Below are positions 54,945 through 64,000 of a DNA stretch of 64,000 nucleotides, in pieces (within the stretch, counting starts at the first letter, position 1; each line of letters begins with the position of its first letter). Both the position numbers and the translations under genes were made by a program. Below the pieces are notes generated by a model that was given only the letters and a program-made list of their open reading frames with translations, was not told where the DNA came from and ran no database searches. The stretch comes from Aplectana chamaeleonis (taxonomy: Eukaryota; Nematoda; Chromadorea; Rhabditida; Cosmocercidae), in the NCBI GenBank assembly GCA_029168955.1, contig JAPDOI010001382.1, positions 62,001-126,000 of the forward strand, in the 5' to 3' direction.

Positions 54945-56655
54945 CTACGTGCAATCCAACATTTCCATCTGCGTCTTCGGTGCTGCCCACGTCTCCGATC
55001 CGTACATCATGATAGGGCGAACAGCGGATGAGTAGACGCGCAACCTGACTTCCTTCGCGATGGTGGTAGACCACAAACACTTGGTTAGAGAATTAAATGC
55101 AGACGTAGCTTTCGCACATAGTTGTCGAATATCCGCTGCATAACTACCATCGTTCTTCAGCAAACAGCCCGAATAACAGAAATCGTCCACCAGTTCGATA
55201 CGTTGTCTGTCCACACAAACTCCCGTTGAAGGCCTCTGAGAGACCCACATCTGCTTGCATTTGTCCGGACGAAGACGAAGTCCATAGGCTGCGGCATACT
55301 TCGAAACGAGGTTCACAATCCTTTGCAGTTTTGCGTTGTTTTCAGCGAATAACACAATGTCGCCGGGGTACTCCAGGTCGGCAAGGGAGCGTCCTGATGG
55401 TGTTAGGATCACATCCAAAGGAAACTGTTCTGCAACTCTACGCATGATGTCATCAACGGCGAAGTTGGAAAGAAAAGGTCCTGCAACGGCTCCTTGCCTT
55501 ACTCCTGTTTTCACCTCGAAAGCTGACATAAATCCGACAGGTGTACGAACTGCTGCTGTTGCTCCTCTGTTCATGTCCTCGATTAACCGAAAATACTTTT
55601 CCGGGACTCCATCTGTTCGCAGAGCGTAGAGCAATCGATCACGATGAGGAGAGTCGAACGCGGCTTAAAGTCCAAATAAGCAAGCTGTAATGGCTTCGAA
55701 TACCGTTGCCACGATTTAATTACTCTTCTCACGACGAACATTTGGTCGATGGTCGATCTTCCAGGTCGGAAACCGGCTTGCTCATCTCTGGTCGTTCCTT
55801 CACGATGTTTGATAAGTCGCTCGAGAATGATACGTTTTAAAACCTTGTACATGACACGAAGTAGAGAGATTCCTCTGTAGTTCTTAGGATCCGTGACGGA
55901 TTGCTTTTTGTGAAGAGGTACGATGATCGCATGTCTCCACGAATCGGGTATCCTGTCGCTCATCCATATGGCACGGATGGTGTTGGTCATTTAACGAATC
56001 CCAGACGGAGGAAGAGCTTTCAACATTTCAGCAGTGATGTTGTCATCTCCACCTGTCTTTCCATTCTTCATTTTCCGAACACAATCCAAAACTTGAGACT
56101 CAGACGACGGTTCCTCACTGACATCGTAATGTGATCTCTGAACATGCGGGAGCTCAGGTACTGATGGCGCTGGACGATTCAGTAGTGAACTGAAGTAATC
56201 CTTCCATATTGGCAGCGCCGCATCACCAACTGCAACTTCATCGGTAGTGATCAAGACAAGAGAACATCCCTTCATCTTTCCGCTATACTGTCGCAGCAAC
56301 GTGTAGGCTTTCCTCGTATTATTCTCCCCCAAGCCTTTTCAAACTCCTTAGCTCTACACGTCCACTCTCGTTCGCGGTCACTTTGAAGCTGCCGACACAA
56401 CTTCCTCCTCAGACGCTTCTTCTCCACGAAGTTCCCTGAAGGGGCACATACCTTGCTGTAGGTAGACGTCGTTTCCTCTGAGACGTAGGTAAACTTCTTC
56501 TTAGGCTGCACAACCGGGAGTGCCTCATTCAAAGCGTCCTGGATGCTTTGGACAAAAGAATCCGCGTCGCAAAGTTTCTTCTTAGTCCGTACTCCGATGT
56601 GAATAGAAACGCGTTGTCGAAAATTTCTTCTGCACTCATCTCTGAGACTTGTCAT
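54945..56655 (-). pseudogene. RTE linker and reverse transcriptase, altered catalytic box
   Basis: The blocks, in order, are CRRNFRQRVSIHIGVRTKKK, TRKAYTLLRQYSGKMKGCS, VRKMKNGKTGGDDNITAEML, DSWRHAIIVPLHKKQSVTDP, NYRGISLLRVMYKVLKRIIL and DEQAGFRPGRSTIDQMFVVR. Next are LAYLDF and, after a one-base shift, KTGVRQGAVAGPFLSNFAVD. The catalytic box reads LEYPGDIVLFAE where the family has YADD, so the polymerase is dead. Stops or shifts lie near 55990 and 56330, and motif A is broken near 55660. Confidence 0.9.
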
Positions 56656-56700
56656 GTCATCATGTCACTCCTCTGGAGAGGCCCAGCCCCACGCTTCCTC

Positions 56701-57465
56701 TTATGAATCCTCGCAGTGAAGGTCAACAGAACAGGACGGTGATCCGAATCGAATGCGACATCCCACACAGCTCTGTATCTTCGAATGTCCGATACTGGAA
56801 TATTCCTCGTGTAGTTTTAAAGTTGTCATCTTCCGCTTCTGCTGCTCTTCTGGAGATAGCAGGGTTGGTCCCTGCCACATAAGCTGATGGCGGCGATGCT
56901 TCCCCTTGAATGTCGATGCAATAATTAGACCACTGCATTCACACAAGCCGACAAGGCGGTAGCCATTGCCCGATGTTTGCTCCACTGGGTAGAACCATTT
57001 ACCGAGCACTTCGGATTCCTGATCAAGTCCCATCTTCGCATTTGCGTCAATCCCCACGACAACAGCATGTTGACAAGGTATCCTGGCCAGCAACGTATTG
57101 AGTTCCTCATAAAACGCATCCTTCGAATTGTCCTCGGCGGTTTCAGTGGGCGCATGAGCACTCACTATCCACAGATTGAATCCTCTGTGATCCCGCAGCC
57201 GTACGAATACATTCCGACACGACGTTGAGCCAAACTCCTTGAACATACCATTGAAATCCTTGCTCACAGCTATAGCACAGCCTCCCACACTCCTACCGTC
57301 AGCGTTACCGCAGTAGGTGGCGTACTCTCCGACGCTGATGACGGGTCTATCCTTGAGGCGGGTTTGCTCCAAAGCAGCAAAGGGTGCATACAAAATAGCT
57401 CAGAGGTCCGGATAGCGCACTTTCTTGGATATCACTCGACAGCGATCGACAGTTCAGGGTGGCGA
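56701..57465 (-). pseudogene. RTE endonuclease (APE-type)
   Basis: After an initial shift the long frame reads FAALEQTRLKDRPVISVGEY (family QETR is EQTR here, so the catalytic Glu is shifted or lost). Then come VGGCAIAVSKDFNGM, LWIVSAHAPTETAEDNSKDA, VVVGIDANAKMGLDQESEV (GxDxNA, intact), then HRRHQLMWQGPTLLSPEEQQ. A shift separates the last block with FDSDH-like sequence. About 230 codons match the usual endonuclease length. Nicks the target for primed reverse transcription. Confidence 0.85.
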
Positions 57466-57474
57466 AATTGTGGC

Positions 57475-57592
57475 TCCTTGGGTACGGATCCTAGGGTGTT
57501 ATAGACCAGAGGCATCTATAACATGAACTCCTTAGGTACGGATCCTAAGGTGTTATAGACCAGAGGCCTTAGTGTGCCGGACGGAGACACCT
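57475..57592. repeat. Tandem duplication of about 68 bp at the RTE 5' side
   Basis: GGTACGGATCCTAGGGTGTT followed by ATAGACCAGAGGC occurs at 57480 and, with one change, at 57537. Confidence 0.85.
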
Positions 57593-57734
57593 TTATGTAA
57601 TGTATGGGATACTTTCGCGATATAGTTGTGCACGCTACATCGCTCGAACGTTCCCTGTGTACACTCAAACGTCTGCTGGGTTCAGTAGAAGCAGGGGCAC
57701 CAACGGGCGTGTACCAACAGACTTGTAAACACAC

Positions 57735-57903
57735 CCCCATGCTAACTGTTTGGCTCTCAAATCCCTCCCCACGCCCTGATAGGAGCCCATCTTGGTTTAT
57801 GGTTGGTCGGAAATGCCCCCCACGCAAGGTCGACGGGTCCGACTCCCTCTCTCTGTGATACATCACACCTCACACCGAACCTTGTGTGCGTATGTGTATG
57901 TAT
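57735..57903 (+). repeat. Dispersed repeat, copy b
   Basis: Inverted relative of 52225-52430: TTGGCTCTCAAATCCCTCCC, then CCATCTTGGTTTATGGTTGG, CTCTGTGATACATCACACCT and GCGTATGTGTATG. Confidence 0.65.
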
Positions 57904-58060
57904 GGTTTCCGTATTCAATCTTGTCTGACGCATGGGCCAGGCATCTGGCCGTGCGGTGTTGGTGGCCTCACTGGAGAGTGGGGTTTCGATTCGCGCGGGG
58001 TGATCTACCGTCGCAGCCCCGTCCATTCATCAGAATAAAATTATTGCGTGAACTCAATGT
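57904..58060 (+). mobile_element. SINE-like repeat, copy B
   Basis: Same family as 17388-17545: GGTTTCCGTATTCAATC start, GTCTGACGCATGGGCCAGGC, GGCCGTGCGGTGTTGG (A-box-like), GGGTTTCGATTCGCGC (B-box-like), GTCGCAGCCCC and ATCAGAATAAAATTATT. Presence in two unrelated contexts shows it is dispersed. Confidence 0.55.
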
Positions 58061-58236
58061 AGCAGACCCCCCTGTGGGGACCCATAACGGCGCCGTACCC
58101 TTGTGGGTATGTGTATGTACATCCTAACCTGAAAAAATGTAAGCCGGGTGGACGACCGCGCGGCGCGGTTGAAGCGGATCGTGAGTGAGTTTTTCTGCTC
58201 CCGCCGACTTTTCTTTTATTGTTTGAAATTCTTCGT

Positions 58237-58551
58237 TTAGTATATAGTTTACGGCAATGTTAAAAGGAGATGGTGCGGTTGCGGATTGTGCTAACATACG
58301 GTAGTCTGATTGTGTTATCACTCATTTTTGCGAAATAACTGAGATTGGTCGGTGAGTCTTTGTCTCCACTCTCACATTTTCACCTGTTTTCATTGCTTCC
58401 ACAGATGTAGCCATATCGGTGAAAACACCGACTCACCGATCTATCACAGCTGTTTCGGAAAAATGAGTGATACCACAAACAAACTACCGTGTGTTAGGAT
58501 GAGTCCGCAACCTCACCAGGTCCTACTTCCATTGCTGTAAACTATACAGTC
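58237..58551. repeat. Fold-back with about 120-bp arms
   Basis: TATAGTTTACGGCAATG at the left is inverted at the right end (TATAGTTTACAGCAATG). Further shared words are GAGGTTGCGGA-like, ACGGTAGT and TATCACTCATTTTT. Centre about 75 bases. No coding. Confidence 0.8.
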
Positions 58552-58616
58552 CAATAGGTAATAAAATATCAAAAGAAAAGCTAAAAAGTCGTAGGCGAGA
58601 CTAGACTACACCGGGT

Positions 58617-59085
58617 AAAAGTGTGGACCCATGGAATGTAGTCTCCTTCCACATTCATCTGAGATGCATTTTGTTTATAGAGCGGATCGACCATACTTGA
58701 CTCAAGCATCCTACTCTCGTGACAAATATATTGAAAAAATGTGGACTTCGGGCGGAACCACACCTGCAGCCAGGTGTACGCCCAAACAGTGTAGCGCCCT
58801 TCAGCATACATCTGAGACGGTGAGATTGTTTATAAAGTATATCGGCCAAACTTGACATCCTACACGCGTGACTCATATGTTTCAGAATTGTTGACTTCCG
58901 GCAGGACCCAACCGGCGAAAGGTGTGTGCCCATAGTGTAGCGCCTTTCCGCATCAATATAAAATGAAAGTTTGTTAACAGAGTAAATCGAACGGACTTGA
59001 CCTACTCGCTTGCCCCGTACTTTGCAAAAATGTAAGCGTAAGGCGGGACACCAACTGCAGCCAGGTGTAGACCCATGCATACAGT
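58617..59085. repeat. About 148-bp diverged tandem repeat, three units
   Basis: GGTGTNNRCCCA-type starts recur near 58620, 58777, 58921 and 59066. Each is followed by AGTGTAGCGCC-like sequence, a TTTGTTTATAGAG-like box and ACTTGAC, then ACTTCGGGCGGRACC-like sequence. Divergence is high. Confidence 0.7.
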
Positions 59086-59741
59086 GACTGAAATCAGTCA
59101 CAACAAAAAGCATTTCAATAAATAGCAACGTATAATTGAATTCCACGAGAAAAAGTGCTCCTCACGGTTTTTACTCACACATCGGATGGCTTAACTGCTT
59201 TTCCTCCAAAAGTTAGACCCCTTCCCTCCACCCCTCCAAGGCTCAGAACCCCCTGTGAAGACCCACACCCGCGCCGACCCTTGTGCGTATGTGTATGTAA
59301 CGTTATATGTATATGTGTGTATGTGAATGTGTATGTATGTGAGTATGTGTATGCGTACCGTGAATGTCGTTCAAGGCTAATTAAACTATTGCTTAAGGGT
59401 AATAGTTACCGCTGCCTCCTCGCATACTGCACCAGAATCATTGTAATACTACCAGTTCTTTTAGCGAAATAACAGCAAATGGTCAGGAGAACGCCCACCA
59501 CAACAAGCTGAAAGCAAATCACACATCAATGGCCGTATTCATAGAACCGCGAGCGCGGTAAGGGAGCGTAACTTTCCCGTGCTCGGAGTATAGCAGGAAT
59601 GTGCAAAAGTTTCTCTTTTCTACCCATCCTCGGTCATTTTTTCTGTTTTTTTTTGTAGAAAAAGCAAACCACGACTTGTGGCAAATTTACTTCATAGACA
59701 AAGGGCCGGACTTATAGACGGTAAGTCCATAGCTTCAGAAA
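59086..59741. other. No gene; TG-rich stretch
   Basis: 59245-59300 repeats the CCCTGTGAAGACCCACACC/GCGCCGACCCTTGTG type end seen at 58075-58125, followed by a (TATGTG)-rich run to about 59360. The frame at 59155-59472 is unrecognised and largely due to this run. Confidence 0.4.
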
Positions 59742-59761
59742 ATCGCTCCAGCCGCGAAGCA

Positions 59762-62505
59762 CTTATTTTCACTTATTACTGCTTATCATATCAAGTGATA
59801 TTATCAGTTGGTAGATCAAATCGCTAAAACACGCTGTAGACTGTACTTTTCGATGGAAAGGGACAAGGAAAGTGAATAACAAGTTTGTTACTTACTGTTA
59901 TACATTAACTACTTCACTTATTACTGCTTATCACATCAAGTGATATTATCAGTTGGTAGATCAAATCGCTAAAACACGTTGTAGACTGTACTTTTCGATG
60001 GAAAGGGACAAGGAAAGTGAATAACAAGTTTGTTACTTACTGTTTAACACTAACTACTTCACTTATTACTGCTTATCACATCAAGTGATATTATCAGTTG
60101 GTAGATAAAATGGCTAAAACACGTTGTAGGCTGTACTTTTCGATGGGAAGGGACAGGGAAGTGAATAACAAGTTTGTTACTTACTGTTTAACATTAACTA
60201 CTTCACTTATTACTGCTTATCATATCAAGTGATATTATCAGTTGGTAGATCAAATCGCTAAAACACGTTGTAGACTGTACTTTTCGATGGAAAGGGACAA
60301 GGAAAGTGAATAACAAGTTTGTTACTTACTGTTTAACACTAACTACTTCACTTATTACTGCTTATCATATCAAGTGATATTATCAGTTGGTAGATCAAAT
60401 CGCTAAAACACGTTGTAGACTGTACTTTTCGATGGGAAGGGACAAGGAAAGTGACTAACAAGTTTGTTACTTCCTGTTTAACATTAACTACTTCACTTAT
60501 TACTGCTTATCACATCAAGTGATATTATCAGTTGGTAGATCAAATCGCTAAAACACGTTGTAGACTGTACTTTTCGATGGAAAGGGACAAGGGAAGTGAA
60601 TAACAAGTTTGTTACTTACTGTTTAACATTAACTACTTCACTTATTACTGCTTATCACATCAAGTGATATTATCAGTTGGTAGATAAAATGGCTAAAACA
60701 CGTTGTAGACTGTACTTTTCGATGGAAAGGGACAAGGAAAGTGACTAACAAGTTTGATAGTTACTGTTTAACATTAACTACTTCACTTATTACTGCTTAT
60801 CATATCAAGTGATATTATCAGTTGGTAGATCAAATCGCTAAAACACGTTGTAGACTGTACTTTTCGATGGAAAGGGACAAGGAAAGTGAATAACAAGTTT
60901 GTTACTTACTGTTTAACACTAACTACTTCACTTATTACTGCTTATCATATCAAGTGATATTATCAGTTGGTAGATCAAATCGCTAAAACACGTTGTAGAC
61001 TGTACTTTTCGATGGGAAGGGACAAGGAAAGTGACTAACAAGTTTGTTTCTTCCTGTTTAACATTAACTACTTCACTTATTACTGCTTATCACATCAAGT
61101 GATATTATCAGTTGGTAGATAAAATGGCTAAAACACGTTGTAGGCTGTACTTTTCGACGGGAAGGGACAAGGGAAGTGAATAACAAGTTTGTTACTTACT
61201 GTTTAACATTAACTACTTCACTTATTACTGCTTATCACATCAAGTGATATTATCAGTTGGTAGATCAAATCGCTAAAACACGTTGTAGACTGTACTTTTC
61301 GATGGAAAGGGACAAGGAAAGTGAATAACAAGTTTGTTACTTACTGTTTAACACTAACTACTTCACTTATTACTGCTTATCATATCAAGTTATATTATCA
61401 GTTGGTAGATCAAATCGCTAAAACACGTTGTAGACTGTACTTTTCGATGGAAAGGGACAAGGAAAGTGACTAACAAGTTTGATAGTTACTGTTTAACATT
61501 AACTACTTCACTTATTACTGCCTATCATATCAAGTGATATTATCAGTTGGTAGATCAAATCGCTAAAACACGTTGTAGACTGTACTTTTCGATGGGAAGG
61601 GACAAGGAAAGTGACTAACAAGTTTGTTACTTCCTGTTTAACATTACCTACTTCACTTATTACTGCTTATCATATCAAGTGATATTATCAGTTGGTAGAT
61701 CAAATCGCTAAAACACGTTGTAGACTGTACTTTTCGATGGAAAGGGACAAGGAAAGTGAATAACAAGTTTGTTACTTACTGTTTAACATTAACTACTTCA
61801 CTTATTACCGCTTATCATATCAAGTGATATTATCAGTTGGTAGATCAAATGGCTAAAACACGTTGTAGGCCGTACTTTTCGATGGGAAGGGACAAGGAAA
61901 GTGACTAACAAGTTTGATAGTTACTGTTTAACATTAACTACTTCACTTATTACTGCTTATCATATCAAGTGATATTATCAGTTGGTAGATCAAATCGCTA
62001 AAACACGTTGTAGACTGTACTTTTCGATGGAAAGGGACAAGGAAAGTGAATAACAAGTTTGTTACTTACTGTTTAACATTAACTACTTCACTTATTACTG
62101 CTTATCATATCAAGTGATATTATCAGTTGGTAGATCAAATGGCTAAAACACGTTGTAGGCTGTACTTTTCGATGGGAAGGGACAAGGAAAGTGACTAACA
62201 AGTTTGATAGTTACTGTTTAACATTAACTACTTCACTTATTACTGCTTATCATATCAAGTGATATTATCAGTTGGTAGATCAAATCGCTAAAACACGTTG
62301 TAGACTGTACTTTTCGATGGGAAGGGACAAGGAAAGTGACTAACAAGTTTGATAGTTACTGTTTACATTGATTCCTTTACCTTACTTTTTACTGCTCATC
62401 ATATCAAGTGATATTATCAGTTAGTAGATCAAATCGCTAAAACACGTCGTATGCTGTACGTTTGATGGGAAAGGCAGGGTAACTGACTAACAAGTTTGTT
62501 ACTTT
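59762..62505 (+). repeat. 145-bp satellite array, about 19 units
   Basis: Homologous to the 135-bp array but each unit has an additional segment (CACGTTGTAGACTGTAC). TATCAYATCAAG recurs at 59785, 59931, 60075 and so on to 62398. Units differ at a few positions (TAGACTG or TAGGCTG, CATATC or CACATC, TTTGTTAC or TTTGATAG), suggesting interleaved subtypes. Confidence 0.95.
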
Positions 62506-62507
62506 CT

Positions 62508-63262
62508 AATGACGTCATCAAAGTGCATAGGGCATGTGATGACGTCATCACGACGTCGTGCCAAGTTCATATGGCATCTGATGACGTAATCAGGATGTCG
62601 TGTAAAGTGCATGGGGCATCTGATGACGTCATCAGGATGTCGTGTAAAGTACATAGGGCATCTGATGACGTCATCAGGATTTCGTGTAAAGTACATAGGG
62701 CATCTGATGACGTCATCAAGATGTCGTGTAAAGTACATGGGGCATCTGATGACGTCATCAGGATGTCGTGTAAAGTACATGGGGCATCTGATGACGTCAT
62801 CAGGATGTCGTGTAAAGTACATAGGGCATCTGATGACGTCATCAGGGTGTCATGTAAAGTACATAGGGCATCTGATGACGTCATCAGGGTGTCATGTAAA
62901 GTACATAGGGCATCTGATGACGTCATCAGGATGTCGTGTAAAGTGCATGGGGCATCTGATGACGTCATCAGGATGTCGTGTAAAGAACATAGGGCATCTG
63001 ATGACGTCATCAGGGTGTCATGTAAAGTACATAAAGCATCTGATGACGTCATCAGGGTGTCATGTAAAGTACATAGGGCATCTGATGACGTCATCAGGAT
63101 GTCTTGTAAAGTACATAGGGCATCTGATGACGTCATCAAGATGTCGTGTAAAGTACATGGGGCATCTGATGACGTCATCAGGATGTCGTGTAAAGTACAT
63201 AGGGCATCTGATGACGTCATCAGGATGTCGTGAAAGTGCCTAGGGCAACTGAGGACGTCATC
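62508..63262. repeat. 42-bp palindrome array, 18 TGACGTCA-type sites
   Basis: Each unit has the palindrome TGATGACGTCATCA followed by RGRTGTCRTGTAAAGTACAT and AGGGCATC. Fifteen sites from 62625 to 63213 are in exact 42-base register; two more (62541, 62583, the latter TGACGTAA) also keep it. The first (62511) is 30 and the last (63254) 41 bases from its neighbour. TGACGTCA is the classic bZIP (CREB/ATF) site. The 245-codon plus and 217-codon minus frames are repeat artefacts (42 is 14 codons). Confidence 0.95.
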
Positions 63263-63407
63263 AGGACGTCGTGGAGAGCGAGTAGCGCTTCATTTGTAGC
63301 GTGCGCAACAAGTTTTTACTTGCTGATTATCATAGCAATCCATGCTATTTGAAAAGTATTGAAGATTTTTCAGAGATATTACTTCGTAATATCAACAAAA
63401 AGTGAAC

Positions 63408-64000
63408 AATTCTATCAAAAAGGGGTCTTCCAAGCAAAAGAGGTTTGGTTGGCGGCAGAAACGTTCCAACAAAAAGGGAACAATAGGCAAGTAGGATGAG
63501 GAGAGTCTACAAAAATTGAACAATATTTTCTGAGACTGATTTTTTTGGCCGATACTTCTTAACAGCGAAAACAAACCGTTGTGGCGTTCCACGAGGAAGA
63601 GTTCAATGGTTTCCAAAAATGGACTTCTATTCGTTGACGAGATTATAAGAAAATACTCTTATTTGATGCTGCACATTGGGTTCGCTTCTCTTCGCAGCTG
63701 GAGCTAGCCGTTTGTGTAGGTAAAGTTGACATCATTTTCTCTTCTGATGATAATTAATAGGTTCACATAAGTAAGCATTTTTATCGTTACTCGCATAATC
63801 GGGAGTCTATTTGGAATCACAAAGTGCTTCCGTGTGGAACACCGCAACGGTTTGTTTTCGCTGTTAAGAAGTATCGGCCAAAAATCAGTCTCAGAAAATA
63901 TTGTTCAATTCTTGTAGACTCTCTCATCCTACTTTGCCTATTGTTCCCTTTGTTGGAACGTTTCTGCCGCCAACCAAACCTCTTTTGCTTGGAAGACCCC
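63408..64000. repeat. Fold-back of composite copy 2 (right arm truncated by window)
   Basis: Left arm 63408-63600 and right arm from about 63840 are inverted complements (AACGTTCCAACAAAAAGGGA, TGAGACTGATTTTTTTGGCC). About 85-90% similar to the copy 1 fold-back at 34737-35356. Confidence 0.9.

Larger units (their letters stand above)
54475..57470 (-). mobile_element. RTE-type LINE, nearly complete but inactive
   Basis: One element from endonuclease start (ATLNCRSLSSDIQ-like, about 57465) to a conserved C-terminal end (RTAHLGEDAE, about 54540), carried in six or more frames. This protein family is very abundant in hookworm and related nematode genomes, which is the main reason for the host guess. 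No poly-A tail identified. Confidence 0.9.
59742..64000 (+). mobile_element. Composite satellite-bearing element, copy 2 (cut by window end)
   Basis: It starts TCGCTCCAGCCGCGAAGC, then directly enters the 145-bp satellite (59762-62505), the 42-bp TGACGTCA array (62508-63262), the TTTGTAGCGTGCGCAAC linker, the GATATTACTTCGTAATATC hairpin (63375-63393) and the fold-back. Compared with copy 1 it lacks the 400-base leader and has 18 rather than one TGACGTCA blocks. Its right end is beyond the window. Confidence 0.6.

Noticed and set aside
62496..63243. A 245-codon plus frame and a 217-codon minus frame with a 14-residue repeat
   Set aside because: The 42-bp DNA repeat is stop-free in several frames on both strands; no start context, flanking exon or known protein supports coding.

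Overview
This window is eukaryotic and reads as a transposon graveyard with almost no ordinary genes. A nematode, probably a rhabditid-type (clade V) worm, is the best guess. The reasons are a 5S rRNA sequence on the minus strand (39587-39705) very close to the nematode 5S as I know it, an RTE-type LINE resembling those I know from hookworms, mariner remnants, and abundant fold-back MITEs, some rich in CTACCGTA-type motifs of the kind seen in Caenorhabditis repeats. The species call is inference. I found no convincing host protein-coding gene; nearly every long open frame belongs to a transposable element or runs through a tandem repeat.

Layout. 1-4.9 kb: fold-back elements, a 113-bp hAT-like MITE with its target duplication, and a 2.6-kb element with long inverted repeats. 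5.1-7.5 kb: a 42-bp GC-rich minisatellite, a (CA)n run and an (ATT)n run. 7.9-9.9 kb: a minus-strand LINE fragment split by two MITEs. 9.9-16.5 kb: copies of a long-inverted-repeat family, two dead mariners, a PIF/Harbinger-like MITE and a Tc-like MITE. 17.2-18.5 kb: fold-backs, tRNA-like sequences and a SINE-like repeat. 18.66-22.65 kb: a CR1-like LINE split at a 12-bp duplication by a Penelope-like element that carries RT, a GIY-YIG endonuclease and hammerhead-ribozyme-like motifs. 23.9-28.65 kb: a decayed hAT transposon bounded by inverted repeats and an 8-bp near-duplication, itself hit by two TTAA-target MITEs. 30.1-35.4 kb and 59.7 kb to the window end: two copies of a composite repeat made of a hairpin end, a 135-145-bp satellite array, a TGACGTCA block and a large fold-back. 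In the second copy the TGACGTCA block is an exact 42-bp array. 36.2-39.6 kb: a nearly full-length LINE with PHD finger, endonuclease, RT and CCHC tail, whose 5' end abuts the 5S sequence. 40.1-41.4 kb: a second LINE on the plus strand. 42.8-45 kb: a 22-bp minisatellite and fold-backs. 45.2-49.8 kb: a long CR1-like LINE split by a 1.47-kb hairpin element and smaller insertions. 52.4-57.5 kb: a long-inverted-repeat element holding a LINE 3' end, then a nearly complete but inactive RTE LINE. 57.5-59.7 kb: SINE-like and tandem repeats.

How the parts work together: these elements do not form a pathway. LINEs supply reverse transcriptase that SINE-like repeats could have used, hAT/Tc/PIF/TTAA-type transposases would have mobilised the MITEs, and nested insertions give a relative chronology. 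Most coding copies have frameshifts, stops or changed catalytic residues. Boundaries are from reading by eye and are good to a few bases where a target duplication is stated, otherwise to tens of bases.
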